Positions 21,701 through 33,506 of a stretch of DNA of 64,000 nucleotides are shown here, one piece after another. How positions within the stretch are numbered: the stretch's first letter is position 1; each line of letters begins with the position of its first letter. A program made the translations under genes and the position numbers. This DNA is from Sacculina carcini (lineage: Eukaryota > Arthropoda > Thecostraca > Sacculinidae), in NCBI GenBank assembly GCA_916048095.2, contig OU696588.1, positions 3,603,501-3,667,500 on the forward strand. Reading direction: 5' to 3'. Under the pieces are notes generated by a model. The model was given only the letters and a program-made list of their open reading frames with translations, was not told the DNA's origin and searched no databases.

Positions 21701-22489
21701 CACTGGTCAAGAGCCTGGGCCCATGAAGAACGTTTCGGAGATAACGACTTGTCTGATATAAGATCATATAGCGGCATTTCGCTGTCAAATTTCATGAGAC
21801 CACGCAAGTTGTAAGTCATCCAGTCATGCGTTGAGAGAGTCTGCTCGACGGAAGGACGAGGCCATCGGTTGGTCCGCACGAATTTACCAAATGCTGGGTG
21901 ATCAATATTTCATGATTTCAAGGGCCATGAACTGTGATCAACAAAGTGATTTCTGATGATTATCTTCTTCATCATTGCTGCGACAGGCAGTGTGTAAGGT
22001 ACAGCTGATAACTCAATCGAGCAGCATCTATTCATCTGAGCCACGAATCCTGTCTGCGACTTGATAAGAGGATGACCCCATATCTTGACCAAGCTTGACG
22101 ACGCAATCAGATGATGAGTCCAAGGAATGTTATTGCGGATACCTGCTAATCTACGCATGAAGTAACAGTCAGTCCTCAACAGCTTTTTCTCCACGGTCTT
22201 CAGCAGCTCATCCTTAAGCTCATCGTTTGCTACGACCGGATCTGTAGACTGAAGAAATGCCAGGGGAAGATCTTCCTGGACTTTCTGGATTGAACAAAAC
22301 TCATTCTCCTCAACATAGTGAACTCACTATCCAACGCCCGGAAATCTTGTACTCTAGAGTGCCCAGATATCGGCTCTACAGTGTCTTTGACAGCCATGAG
22401 TAGTGAAACCAAGGCTTTTGTCTTGAAGTTTGTCCAAAACTCCAATGTCCAAAAAACAACTTGAGTCCAGTCTCCATGAGAAGCATCGT
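18778..22489 (-). pseudogene. L: Viral L tandem copy 2
   Basis: A unit of about 3712 bp, nearly identical to copy 1. Visible parts: truncated methyltransferase side (from 19298 to about 18778), palm plus capping frame 19274-21343, pre-motif-A frame 21334-21879, and N-terminal-side frame to 22489. It repeats the same TGA (21910), the same frameshift near 21340 and the same one-base offset near 19280. It also has its own 10-base deletion near 22303, which shifts the N-terminal-side frame. Motifs DFEKWNN, GGFEGISQKEW and QGDNVV are unchanged. Confidence 0.9.
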
Positions 22490-25400
22490 AATCGAATGAT
22501 GTTCTTGGTGATGTATGAAACACATCGTCGCTCGTCCAATACATCCTTGTGTATGGAGATAGGGTCGTTGAAGATTTCAACCATACGGCTCAATACTCCA
22601 GCTTGACGCAAGTAATGGGTCGTCAAGGGGAACCACGACAACCGTGTCTCTGAGTATTGGGTCATGTTCTTCGTGAGCAACTTCAGGACACCTGAATGGA
22701 CAATTATTGAACTGATCATCGTCCTAAGATCACTTTTCCGTACATGACTTAAGTTAATCGGTAACTTCTTAGAGTCCAGAAAGTCCGTTTTCGCGACTCC
22801 TCTCATCACCTGCGTAATTGTGCCCTGCTTCCGGTCTGCTTTAGCAAGCACCGCACCCAGGCAGGCTCCGAGAAGCTTACTTGGTCTTGTCTCCAGGTTC
22901 AACGATCGCAAATTCACGAGCGGGGGGATAGGAAGTTCCTGAGTCGGTTTTGGTGCTTCAAGACCGATGTGGATTGGCTGCTTGTTCACGGCTGAGTGCA
23001 TCCTAGACACTGGAATCGGACTTGATTAGGAATGAGTGCAGAAGTGTCCGAAGCAATCAAGCAGGATCCAGTTATAGCGTAGCTAATGAGACTCTGGTAA
23101 GTTATCGTCAGGTCCATTGCTTTTGTAGAGTTTCTGCATGAGGACGTGGAGACGCTCACGTGGGTACCAACATTATAAGTGCAATTCGGAGATTGCGAAC
23201 GAGTCAAGTAGACTGAAGAGAGGCGATGATCCACTGTCCCTCCCTCGTAGATCGCGATGTCCATTTTGTTAATGTCTTCTGTTATGTCAAGGTTGAGGCA
23301 ATCTAACACTCTCGAGAGCTCTTGCATAACAACTGCCTCGTAGTTACCCATTTGGCTCTGCCTGCGCCAAGCTAGCAGCTGGCACAGGCGCTTCGACTCA
23401 TGTTTCAATGATAGGACCTCTAAGTCCAGAGCCGGATTCATGGTCACCTTCTCCTGGGTCCTGCTCCCGAGATAAGGGGGCCATGGGCCTCGAGTGGTTA
23501 CAAGTCTGTGATAATCACAATCGTGCGGCGAAGTTGTGACATGTGCGAACTCTCCGCTGAAGTCGTCTGAATGGACGAGGATAAACTGTTCACACGGGGA
23601 TGGAGACGAGACTGCCTCGAGCTCAACACCCCATGTGAGTTTTCTCAAATGTTTTGCCGTAATCAGTGAACATTTAAGCGCCGCCAGTAGATCGGGTATT
23701 GAGATTCCTCTATCACTGTTGCTCAGAAACCGGTTAATGTTCCTGCACTCCGTTGCATACTCAGAGAGTAATATTCGAAGACCATCGTCCATCATCTCTA
23801 ATGCCACAGACTGTACCAGTGTTGAAACACTTGTGAGTCGAGACGTCAATCGTTTTGAAATTCCTGACACAGAACAAGGGAAAGTTTCTGAGACCCAGCC
23901 GGGGAAGAGAGGTGTTGAAGAAAACAACAGGTCCACTAACTTCTGAGTGTGCTCCTCATCGTCGTGCGTGAACCAAACGGTCAGCTCTGGGTTCGTAACT
24001 CGTGTTTTTAGAACCTTCTCGCACATATCGCGAAGCCACCGGTGTTTCATTGTATGACGTTCTACATTCAGACTGGCCGGGGACTCGAGTAACACGGTTT
24101 TGTCTATGTTCTGAGCAGGCACGAGTCTCACGTGATGTCGCAGAGAGCACAGGGACACACAGCGCTGACAGTCGAGGCATTTAATAATGTGACATACTAT
24201 CGACAGGGACGATGTGACCGGATCTTCCTGACCTCTGATCACATGTGAAAACAGCGACAGCTGAGAAATGCCTCCGATGGAGTAGGTCGACAACATGAGA
24301 GCTACTAAATCATCTGCAGTAAATGTCGTCGGTAAACAATCTGCTCGATACAAGTATTCCAATGTAACGAAACAGTGGACAAAGACTGGAAGCAACGAGT
24401 TGTGACTCGCGTGGGAAGCGGACTCTGTCGCTGTCGCAGTCGATGCCAAGTCATTTACGACGGACATGACGGTCTCGTTGCCGTCCGGAAATGCCCGTCG
24501 TATTTTCTTATAGCATTGCTCTACCTCCGCGCCCTGGAAGAACACCTGGCACCCGTAGACCAGGCAGTCAGAGCTAATGAAAGTCTCTGACCTTTTCAGG
24601 GGTAGGTTGAGTTTGGACATGTACACTGTCAGGCTTTGGACATAGCATTCTACCAATCTAGCAGGGTCTGTGCGAGGAGATACCCGCAAGCACACAACGA
24701 CATTATCACCCTGGCCCAATGATGTGATAATGTAACCATCTGTCTCTCCGTGATGCAGCACCGCTGCAAGTGTCAAGATTGTCCACTCTTTTTGGGATAT
24801 GCCCTCAAATCCACCTCTGTGTCCGCAATAACCTCCGAAACCACCCGTAGGCTCTCCATTCACATCTAACCTCACATCTGTGCAACCGACTTCTTGAAAT
24901 ACAACCAAGGAATTTTCGTAGATTTTGTGAATGTTCCGAAATAAGCACCGAAGATTAAAAATTTCGTCTAAGACACCAAAAGGTACTGCTGTTGTTTCAA
25001 ACCGAAATATGTTGTTCCATTTTTCGAAGTCCAACGCTATATAAATCACACCCAAATCCTTGCTTGTCGAAATTGACTTAACCGTGCCAGCTTGTGGTCG
25101 GTTTCTACTCCCCTCAGCGTCATCGTACTGTATTTGAACTTGGCCAACACCCTTGCAGCATTCTCTTCTCTTACAGTTTGCAGAGTTCTCGTGTGGAATG
25201 TCTGCTTGCAGAAGGTGCGGCCCTCGGCTTTTAGCTCGAGTTCTTTGTTGACAAGGGTAAAGATCTTCTGCTCACGAGGAAGGTCTCCATGTTCCTCGAA
25301 ACTAGAGACCACTTTATCCACGTAATGAGACGGAGACGACACATATTCATCGATTACTCGCGTGCAGCATCTAGGCTGTCTTGGCTTCTTCTGGTCACTC

Positions 25401-26211
25401 ATCACGAAAGAACACTGGTCAAGAGCCTGGGCCCATGAAGAACGTTTCGGAGATAACGACTTGTCTGATATAAGATCATATAGCGGCATTTCGCTGTCAA
25501 ATTTCATGAGACCACGCAAGTTGTAAGTCATCCAGTCATGCGTTGAGAGAGTCTGCTCGACGGAAGGACGAGGCCATCGGTTGGTCCGCACGAATTTACC
25601 AAATGCTGGGTGATCAATATTTCATGATTTCAAGGGCCATGAACTGTGATCAACGAAGTGATTTCTGATGATTATCTTCTTCATCATTGCTGCGACAGGC
25701 AGTGTGTAAGGTACAGCTGATAACTCAATCGAGCAGCATCTATTCATCTGAGCCACGAATCCTGTCTGCGACTTGATAAGAGGATGACCCCATATCTTGA
25801 CCAAGCTTGACGACGCAATCAGATGATGAGTCCAAGGAATGTTATTGCGGATACCTGCTAATCTACGCATGAAGTAACAGTCAGTCCTCAACAGCTTTTT
25901 CTCCACGGTCTTCAGCAGCTCATCCTGAAGCTCATCGTTTGCTACGACCGGATCTGTAGACTGAAGAAATGCCAGGGGAAGATCTTCCTGGACTTTCTGG
26001 ATTGAACAAAACTCATTCTTCAAGGTTCTCCTCAACATAGTGAACTCACTATCCAACGCCCGGAAATCTTGTACTCTAGAGTGCCCAGATATCGGCTCTA
26101 CAGTGTCTTTGACAGCCATGAGTAGTGAAACCAAGGCTTTTGTCTTGAAGTTTGTCCAAAACTCCAATGTCCAAAAAACAACTTGAGTCCAGTCTCCATG
26201 AGAAGCATCGT
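22490..26211 (-). pseudogene. L: Viral L tandem copy 3
   Basis: A unit of about 3722 bp with frames 22986-25055 (palm and capping), 25046-25591, and N-terminal-side 25622-26211. The truncated methyltransferase side runs from 23010 to 22490. It shares the lesions of copies 1 and 2. It differs from them by scattered single-base changes, for example an R-to-C codon near 24551 and an E-to-D codon near 24738. The unit junction (CATCGT then AATCGAATGATG) is identical at 18778, 22490 and 26212. Confidence 0.9.
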
Positions 26212-26815
26212 AATCGAATGATGTTCTTGGTGATGTATGAAACACATCGTCGCTCGTCCAATACATCCTTGTGTATGGAGATAGGGTCGTTGAAGATTTC
26301 AACCATACGGCTCAATACTCCAGCTTGACGCAAGTAATGGGTCGTCAAGGGGAACCACGACAACCGTGTCTCTGAGTATTGGCTCCTGTTCTTCGTGAGC
26401 AACTTCAGGACACCTGAATGGACAATTATTGAACTGATCATCGTCCTAAGATCACTTTTCCGTAGATGATTTAAGTTAATCGGTAACTTCTTAGAGTCCA
26501 GAAAGTCCGTTTTCGCGACTCCTCTCATCAACTGCGTGATTGTGCCCTGCTTCCGGTCTGCTTTAGCAAGCACCGCACCCAGGCAGGCTCCGAGAAGCTT
26601 ACTTGGTCGTGTCTCCAGGTTCAACGATCGCAAATTCACGAGATGGGGGATAGGAAGTTCCTGAGTCGGCTTTGGTGCTTCGAGACCGATGTGGATTGGC
26701 TGCTTGTTCACTGGCTGAGTGCATCCTCGACACTGGAATCGGACTTGATTAGGAATGAGTGCAGAAGTGTCCGAAGCAATCAAGCAGGATCCAGTTATAG
26801 CGTAGCTAATGAGAC
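26212..26815 (-). pseudogene. L: Viral L fragment 4: capping/methyltransferase boundary without the shared frameshift
   Basis: About 200 codons in one frame from about 26815 to the junction at 26212. It covers LISYAITGSCL...NQVRFQC and continues directly into NKQPIHIGLEAPKP. In copies 1-3 these two parts are in different frames. Here an extra base near 26709 (TTCACTGG against TTCACGG) keeps them in one frame. It also has more substitutions than copies 1-3 have among themselves. It abuts element C RT at about 26816. Confidence 0.85.
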
Positions 26816-27512
26816 GGAGAACCAACATTATAAAGATCTACATGCAGTGTTCAGCATCTTGGAGAGATACCAGCTACGCTTGTCGGTGGAGAAATGTCGA
26901 TTCTGCGTCAGCTCTGTCACCTTCCTCGGCCATCATGTATCACCTGATGGTGTCTCACCGCCGCCAGAACGAGTCGACACTATCATCCAAATGGATCGAT
27001 CGGCGGACTCCCAGGGTCTTCGGCGGTATCTTGGCATGCTGGGGTACTATCGACGAATGATGCCGAACTTCGCTGATACTGTGTTTCCGTTGTCTGAGCT
27101 GATGCGAACACAGCCCAAATCAAAACAATTGGATTGGAATGAGGCTGCTGACAACGCGTTCGACGCCAGTAAAGTCATGCTGAGCAATGCTTGCCAGCTT
27201 CCTCATCCATGTCCGCAGTCACAGGATTTCATCCTAGTGACTGATGCATCGAGTCGAGCGGTTGGGGCCGCACTCCACCAGATGGTGGACGGCGAGGCGA
27301 AACCGATCTCGTTTTTCTCTCGCAAATTGTCTGCCACAGAACAGCGCTACTCCACCTACGACAGAGAGTTGTTGGCGGCGTATCTGGCCGTTGTACATTT
27401 CCGGCATTACATTGAAGGCAGGTCAGTCACACTCATGACAGACCACAAGCCCATGATCACAGCTTTCCGTAGTCAGCGACCGGCTAAGCTGGATCGCCAG
27501 CAGCGCCACTAG
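26816..27512 (+). pseudogene. pol: Element C reverse transcriptase end and RNase H
   Basis: Begins just after where the catalytic YLDD would be (ENQHYKDLHAVFSILERYQLRLSVEKC) and continues with FLGHHVSPDG, LGMLGYYRRMMP, and RNase H motifs LVTDASSRAVGAALHQ, DRELLAAYLAV and LMTDHKPMI. It ends QQRH then TAG (27510-27512). It is very similar to element A's pol. RT motifs A to C are absent, replaced by the viral array, so this copy cannot be autonomous. Confidence 0.88.
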
Positions 27513-28350
27513 GGACTTATCACTGAGTATGTAGCCGACCGGTGTCTTTGGTACCGTATGTACCAAAGACATGCCGCCGTGGTATATTCGATCTCCTTCA
27601 TCAGCCGTCACATCCCGGTCGACTGTCAACATGTAAGCTCATCAAGCAGCGTTACATCTGGCCTCACATGGACAGAGACATCCAGCAGTGGGTTAAAGAC
27701 TGTCAGAACTGTCAACAAGCGAAGATCCACCGACCAAAAACAACACTGAGTGAATTCACACCAGCCGCCGCGCTATTTGAAATCGTGCACATTGATTTAG
27801 TAGGTCCTCTGCCGCCGCAGCTGCCACCTGGTCAGCCGTTCGCACGCCCGTATCGGTACATACTGACGTGCATTGATCGTGCTACCCGGTGGCTCGAAGC
27901 AGCTCCTCTCTGTGAAATCACTGCAGCATCAGTCGCCAGGGCATTCATGAGCACGTGGATATCTCGCTTCGGTGTCCCAGTTTATCTGGTGACGGATCGA
28001 GGATCCCAATTCGAGTCTGGGCTGTTCCAGGAATTGTCTTCGCTCGTCGGATTTCACCGTCTTCGCACGACAGCTTATCATCCACAGGGCAACGGTTTGG
28101 TGGAGCGGAGTCACCGAGTGCTGAAAACTGCCATCACTGCGCGTCGTCAGGACTGGTTGTCTGTTCTACCTGTTGTGCTGCTGGGAATGAGGATGGTTCC
28201 TGCTCGTGACGGTGTCGCACCTTTCACAGCTGTAACGGGCAGTCAGTTACTGTGTCCCAAACCGCTTGTGGAGCCAGACGCGCCATCACGCGATCAGCAA
28301 GAGTTCGTGAAGGAGCTGGCGACACGGATGACCGAGATCGACTTCTCCTC
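27513..28350 (+). pseudogene. Element C integrase, C-terminally truncated
   Basis: Integrase frame of element C from about 27560. It has the finger (HQPSHPG...CQNCQQAK), core HIDLVGPLPP (D), VTDRGSQFESG (D) and GNGLVERSHRVLK (E). Between the RNase H stop and this frame (27512-27580) the reading frame is disturbed and the linker is shortened compared with element A. Homology to element A's integrase ends at about 28350 (RMTEIDF). The tail, 3' UTR and 3' LTR are missing, and the next bases belong to the minus-strand integrase-Ulp1 gene. Confidence 0.84.
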
Positions 28351-28865
28351 CTCGCAGACTGCTTCCACGCAAACAAGGAGGGAGATTCATCGAAGCAGAC
28401 AGCAGTCGCGTTGGCGATGGCATATAGCCCGCAGGAGCTGGAGTCCGACTGTTGTGCGCACCCACCCACCTCAATTTGGACGCCATCTGGGGAAATTTGG
28501 TACATGAGGGCACCACAAACATTTTTGACAAAATCTGGTACCCTGGAAGATTTGGCCGAAAGACTGTCAAAATAGAACACCACCCCAGGGTCGGTTTCTT
28601 CGAATCTAGCCACAGTTACCCAGTGTGAACCATGAACATGGAGGATTTGAACCAGGTGCCCGTCTTCCGAATACCCGCCATAATTGGACCCCTGAAGCAC
28701 AACAGTCGACTGTAGGCCAGACACCCACGGGAATTGCCGCGCCAACAACGACTGAGCCGCATCGATGACTGTGTCATTGAGCCAGCACTGCTGGCCCAGC
28801 AGTGCGGGTCCGCAAGCGTCGCGCTGATGTTGATGCGGTCCGACGCGCTCGGCACAGCCGTCCAT
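28350..28865 (-). pseudogene. Ulp1-like cysteine protease domain of an integrase-type transposon
   Basis: The frame shows a C48/Ulp1 fold: LNDTVIDAAQSLL, GSHWV (catalytic His), VFYFDSL (Asp), QQSDSSSCGLYAIA (Gln and Cys). All four active-site positions are present. It lies directly downstream of the integrase on the same strand. The family cleaves ubiquitin-like modifiers such as SUMO. Some Ginger1 transposons and KRBA2-like genes carry such a domain. The protein's last residues are lost, and the frame runs antisense into element C. A frameshift near 28800 separates it from the upstream part. Confidence 0.82.
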
Positions 28866-30253
28866 GGAGTCAATGGGCGTCTGGCGTCATTCATGCGACG
28901 CCGCTTGACTGCTGGTTCAGTGACACCTTCAGGTTCGTCACACGCTGTGAAGACCGACGACGGGCTGGCGATGCAGGCATCAATCGGCACATTGGAAATG
29001 AGCCCATCGTCGCAAGGTGCGGCGTCTTGGGCACTGTCCGCCGGTTTCGCAGCAACTCCAGGAGACGACGGAGCAGGAATCTGTTGAGACTCTAAATAGG
29101 GCTTCAAATGGACCAACGCGACTCTACGAGAAAGAATTTTGCCTGACGTTGTCTCGAGTTGGGCCGATGTAAAATCCATATTAGAAATCGCATATGGGCC
29201 AAGCCAGTCGAATTCCAGCCTGGATCCCTTACGCCCTTCTTCCTATTATTACGGGCCAACACCCACATCCCAACCCGGAAAGTGAAGGATTTAAACCCCT
29301 TGTTCTTTCTCAACTCGACGTTTTTTTCTGGCGTTCTTGGGCTTTTTTTATATTAGCACTAACCACTTCTTTTACCCCCACCATTTTCTCTACTCTGCTC
29401 TGAACGTGTTGACTCTCAATATTAGGGTTTTCAATGATATCCTTGACCCGGGAGTCCAAATCTGGGGTGTCATTGATCTGCATGTCTGCCATTAAACGAG
29501 GGCACATCCCGAACATGATATAGAAGGGGGAAAATTTTGTGGATTCCTGGACCGAGGTGTTCATGGCGTATGCCGCGGCACCGAGGTGACAGTCCCAGTC
29601 ATCCTGCTGTTCATTGCACAACTTCATCAGGATCTTTTTCAGTGTGCCGTTGGTTCTCTCAGCCTGTCCGTTGGTCTGCGGATGATACGCGTGTGTCACA
29701 GCGTGCTTCACCTGGAACACCTGAAACAACACTTCATTCACCCGATTACAGAACTCCCTACCCTGATATGTTATTATTTTCTTGGGGGGCCCGAAAATGT
29801 GAAACATTGTCTGGATGTGGTGGGAAACCTGATCGGCTGACTTGGCTTGTAGGGGGAATGCTGAGACCCACTTTGAATAAAGGTCTGTGGCGGTCAGGAT
29901 ATACCTATTTCCCCTTGGTGTCTCGGGAAGTGGTCCCACAAGATCTATACCCACCACCTCCCACGTGTCGTTCGTCCTAATCGGTTTATGCTCCGGGGCC
30001 ATTGTTTTTATATCCCCCAATCTTTGACACCTATCACAATGGGCAATGGCATCAGCCACATACTTCTTCATCCCCTCCCAGTAAAACTGTAATTGGATTC
30101 TCTCGAACGTTTTCGTCCTACCCATATGTCCCCCTTCTGAGTGTACGCTGTGGAAAATAGCCTGCTTTTCAGCCTCAGAGAAGATGACTTCTCTGAAGCT
30201 GTCCTGCCCCTCATTACGCTCAACCAACTTCATCCTGGATGGATCCGAATCTG
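28866..30253 (-). pseudogene. Ginger/KRBA2-like integrase with catalytic Asp replaced by Tyr
   Basis: Integrase zinc finger HSEGGHMGRTKTFER...CDRC, then core VVGIDLVGPLPE (first D), IITYQGREF (second position is Y where related proteins have D; codon 29766-29768) and TNGQAERTNGTLKK (E). A C-terminal module GMWVLARNN...PYAISNMDF follows across a frameshift near 29190-29200. The missing Asp and the frameshifts make it a pseudogene. Codons join in frame with an upstream exon at 30571-30454. Confidence 0.83.
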
Positions 30254-30453
30254 TAAAAACCATACCATATGTTTATAGCGAAACATTGTTTTAGTGCACA
30301 ACTCAGCATGCACTTCTATTTTACATGCACTTTACTCCACATGAGTTCCACGAGCTCCTGTGGATGAACACAATAATAAAGAATCCAATTACAACACTAG
30401 TCAGGTTTAAATAGAATTGGTTGAAGTTGTTATACCAAGTGTGTTATACTAAC

Positions 30454-30571
30454 CATGCAATTTGAACTTGGACGCCCGCTGGAGAATCTGACGCTTTCTT
30501 TGTTTTGTTATTGAAGAGAGAAATGAGCCCGTCTGCAAATATCCCCTAACGTCCTCTAGAGTGGAAGTTTT
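30454..30571 (-). pseudogene. Upstream exon of the Ginger/KRBA2-like integrase gene
   Basis: 118 bp between acceptor TTAATTTCAG (ending 30572) and donor ATG|GTTAGT (donor GT at 30453-30452). The encoded stretch contains EDVRGYLQTGSFLSSITK and KRQILQRASKFKL, which resembles the segment just ahead of the integrase finger in KRBA2/Ginger proteins. The 203-bp intron (30453-30251) ends TTTTTACAG. Exon phase 1 joins correctly to the next exon's frame. Introns argue against an RNA-copied gypsy origin. Confidence 0.7.
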
Positions 30572-31068
30572 CTGAAATTAATAAATTGGGATCGATTTTC
30601 AGACAGTAGCCTATTTCAACACAAATTATACAACTTGTACCACATCACCATTGGCCCAGCATAAAGCACCAACAAGAAAGTTAAAAACGTGCACTAAGCA
30701 ACAATTAAGACAAGCGTGCACTAACCAAACAAGCAGCAATCAAGACAAGCGTGCCATAGTCAGACAATATTTGAAACAAGTGTGCCCAAACCAATCGAGC
30801 AATATGTACTTATGCGTGCACAAAATTAATAAAATGCATATACTATCCTATTAATTCATGCAGATAGCCAGAAACACAGACAGTATACCTGGGGGCCCAT
30901 GTCTGCAAGAGATAAGTCACAAAAAATAACCCAACTACGCAACTACAAACGAACTGCAAAACCCCCGCTACAATAATGCAGACCACATGGTTACACAAAA
31001 CATCCAGTGCATATACACAAATCAACGAAGGAATGAGACAATAACTTCCTTCAAATCAGTCATAAATG
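30572..31068. other. Spacer with no gene seen
   Basis: A/C-rich sequence with no supported coding region. A short direct repetition of GCACTAA-CAA-GACAAGCGTG-type words at 30680-30760 is the only visible structure. Further exons of the minus-strand integrase gene could lie here, but none is supported. Confidence 0.4.
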
Positions 31069-31341
31069 TCGACGCGTTGAATGCTTTGAATGCCTTCACC
31101 GAATATTTATTCCTTCACTGAAACTTGTAGGGTCTGTTATTATCTGTTATGAAATTGCATTTGTTGTTTGAATAGTCTCTTGCTGTCATATTCTGAGTTC
31201 ACATTGATTTAATACGTCTTATTGGGGCCTTTATTTACTTAAATGCTTATTCTGGTGTCTTATTTTCCTTGCAGTGGAAGTTGTAAGGACCCATTCCATT
31301 GTTTGTTGTGTTTTGTTGTGGGAATGGTTTTGATAGCTGTT
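31069..31341 (+). repeat. Inverted-repeat element G, left arm
   Basis: About 270 bp whose reverse complement occurs at 33186-33473 with roughly 90% identity by eye (for example TAATACGTCTTATTGGGGCC against GGCCCCAATAAGACGTATTA). Arms this long, pointing inward with a spacer of about 1.85 kb, suggest a foldback-type DNA element. Confidence 0.8.
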
Positions 31342-32100
31342 TGTTTTGATAATACCGCAGGTGCTTGATTGGCTAAACTGATGAGCGCACGTTTATTTTC
31401 TGCTGCCTGTTGTTTTCGGCAATCTTTTAGCTTTCTCTTGTGTGCTTGTTCTGGTGTTGATATTTCTGTATATTGTGTGTGTATACGTGTTTGCTACATT
31501 GGATTCATTCTATTTATTCTTGCCGTTGATTATTTGTGCTCGCATATGTGGTTATATGCGCTTAACGAAATATATTATTGCTTGATTGGTCTTGTTGCTT
31601 AGTACACGAGTTAAACTGTTTTCCCTGGTGGTGGGCTTTATGTTGGTCAAACGGTGACGTGATTGATACGAGTGCCGAGAAAGTATTTCTGTGCTGGCCG
31701 TGACTGCGAAAACCCGTGTGGCGGCCGGACCTGCGGTGTGCCAGCCGGAGCCGTGAGGCTTTGCCCCCGCAAAATTACACGCGAACATAGCCTTCTCTAC
31801 TGATGTGTTTAAATGCGTATGGTCAGTGTGTATGTGTGTGTGTATGCTCGAATTTCGTCCACGAGAAGCAGGTCACAGCGAGCAGCGTGGCAGCTATGAG
31901 ACCCCGCCTCTGAGCGGATAATACTTTCCATAGTGAAGGGGAACCTGTAGTCATTGTGGACATGGACATCTGCATTCCACTCTGCTAGCCCCGTGGCAGA
32001 ACAAGATTTGATTTAGTAAGAAATGGTGATGCTTTGATTGTAAGGCGAGCTGTAAATCAGCCATGCATTGTCAGAAAACAGTCACTCAAGAGACACTTCG
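31342..32100. other. Element G internal region, no gene seen
   Basis: No supported ORF. A segment at about 31957-31980 (GTGGACATGGACATCTGCAT and following) recurs in inverted orientation at about 36110-36135. Confidence 0.4.
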
Positions 32101-32139
32101 ACAGTCAACAATAAACAAAAAATGGGCTGATAACATAAG

Positions 32140-32678
32140 AGATACTCGGGGTATATGTGGACAGCCAACTATTATGGAGCGTACAAGTCGCCCAAGTTGT
32201 TCGCCGCTGCAAGGCAATCATAATAGCACTGCTGGAATTTCGTCGTACCCTCACCCCGGACATCACCAGTAGAATTATTGAGGCACATGTATTCCCACGG
32301 CTTCGATACTGCTTGCCGGTGTGGGGAGGCTGCGGCAAGACGCTGCATCATAAACTAAACAGTGTTTTTCGCTTTGCAGCCAGAGCGGTTGATTGTCTCC
32401 ATCAGTTCGATCATGTCTCACCGACTTTGAGGCGACAAAATTAGCCTACCAGCGAACACATGCTGGCGACCCGCGATCTGAAGGCCGTAAATCGCGCGCT
32501 ACACGAGCCACTAGCGTCGCGCATTCTTGCCGATATGTTCACATTTCGCAACTCGGTCTCGTGCAAGTCCACAAGAGCAACGAATCGGGGGAGTCTGGAA
32601 ATACCGCGAAACAGACTTGAGCGCACATCATCGCTTTTCCGCACAAGAGCAGCAAAAACCTATAACAAACAGCTTTAA
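32140..32678 (+). pseudogene. LINE RT C-terminal fragment
   Basis: The frame reads LGVYVDSQLLWSVQVAQVVRRC..., IIEAHVFPRLRYCLPVWGG, NSVFRFAARAV, then a TAG (32442-32444), then LATRDLKAVNRALHEPLASRI, RNSVSCKSTRATNRG and RTRAAKTYN. This succession is the thumb/C-terminal end of a non-LTR reverse transcriptase. The catalytic part is absent (5' truncation). It lies inside inverted-repeat element G. The LINE clade is unresolved. Confidence 0.72.
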
Positions 32679-33185
32679 TTTCGTCACAATATCCAGTCAC
32701 TCCAAACTATTACGGTCTCTTGTTTGTTAGCTAGACTAGTCTTACATGCAAGCTGTTGTTTTAATTGTATAGTTTTCGATAATTATTTTATTTTTATTTT
32801 TTTTATAACAAATTTTCAATAGATTTTATCTGTATAACTATAAAACGATGATGCCAAATTCTTTATAACTTATGCCATTTTTTACACGTGATTTGGACCA
32901 TGTACACAAATGTAAATGTTTGCACGAAAAACCAGATGTGGATTGCAAATATATTGTTTGAATTGAATTGAAATTGAAATAAGAGATGAAAACGAGGAAA
33001 AACGAAAACAGATGGAGCATGAAATGAACACATGTGGAGAACATGCTCGTTTGGGGCCTACAATACGACTACACCACAAACACAGTAATGCAAGGTTCCT
33101 CAAAAGTTATATTCCTAAAAAATTACTCACTAAAAATAACATTGTACACAAAGATAAATAGCACCTAGATAATAGCTCAACATCT

Positions 33186-33473
33186 GCAGCTATTTTCCTG
33201 AACAGAGACCATTCCCACAACAAAACAACAATGGAATTGGTCCTTACAACTTCCACTGCAACGAAAATAAGACACCAGAGTAAATAAATAAATAAGCACT
33301 CAAGTGAATAAAGGCCCCAATAAGACGTATTAAATCAATGTGAACTCAGAATATGACAGCAAGAGACTATTCAAACAACAAATGCAATTTCATAACAGAC
33401 AATAACAAACCCTACAAGTTTCAGTGAAGGAATAAATATTCGGTGAAGGCATTGAATGCCTTAAACGCGTCGT
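33186..33473 (-). repeat. Inverted-repeat element G, right arm
   Basis: Reverse complement of 31069-31341. The outer end reads AAGGCATTCAATGCCTTCACC on the minus strand, matching 31084-31110. It abuts the left arm of the next inverted-repeat element within about 35 bp. Confidence 0.8.
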
Positions 33474-33506
33474 AAGCGTCGCTGTCGCATCTTGGGCCAT
33501 GTCGCC

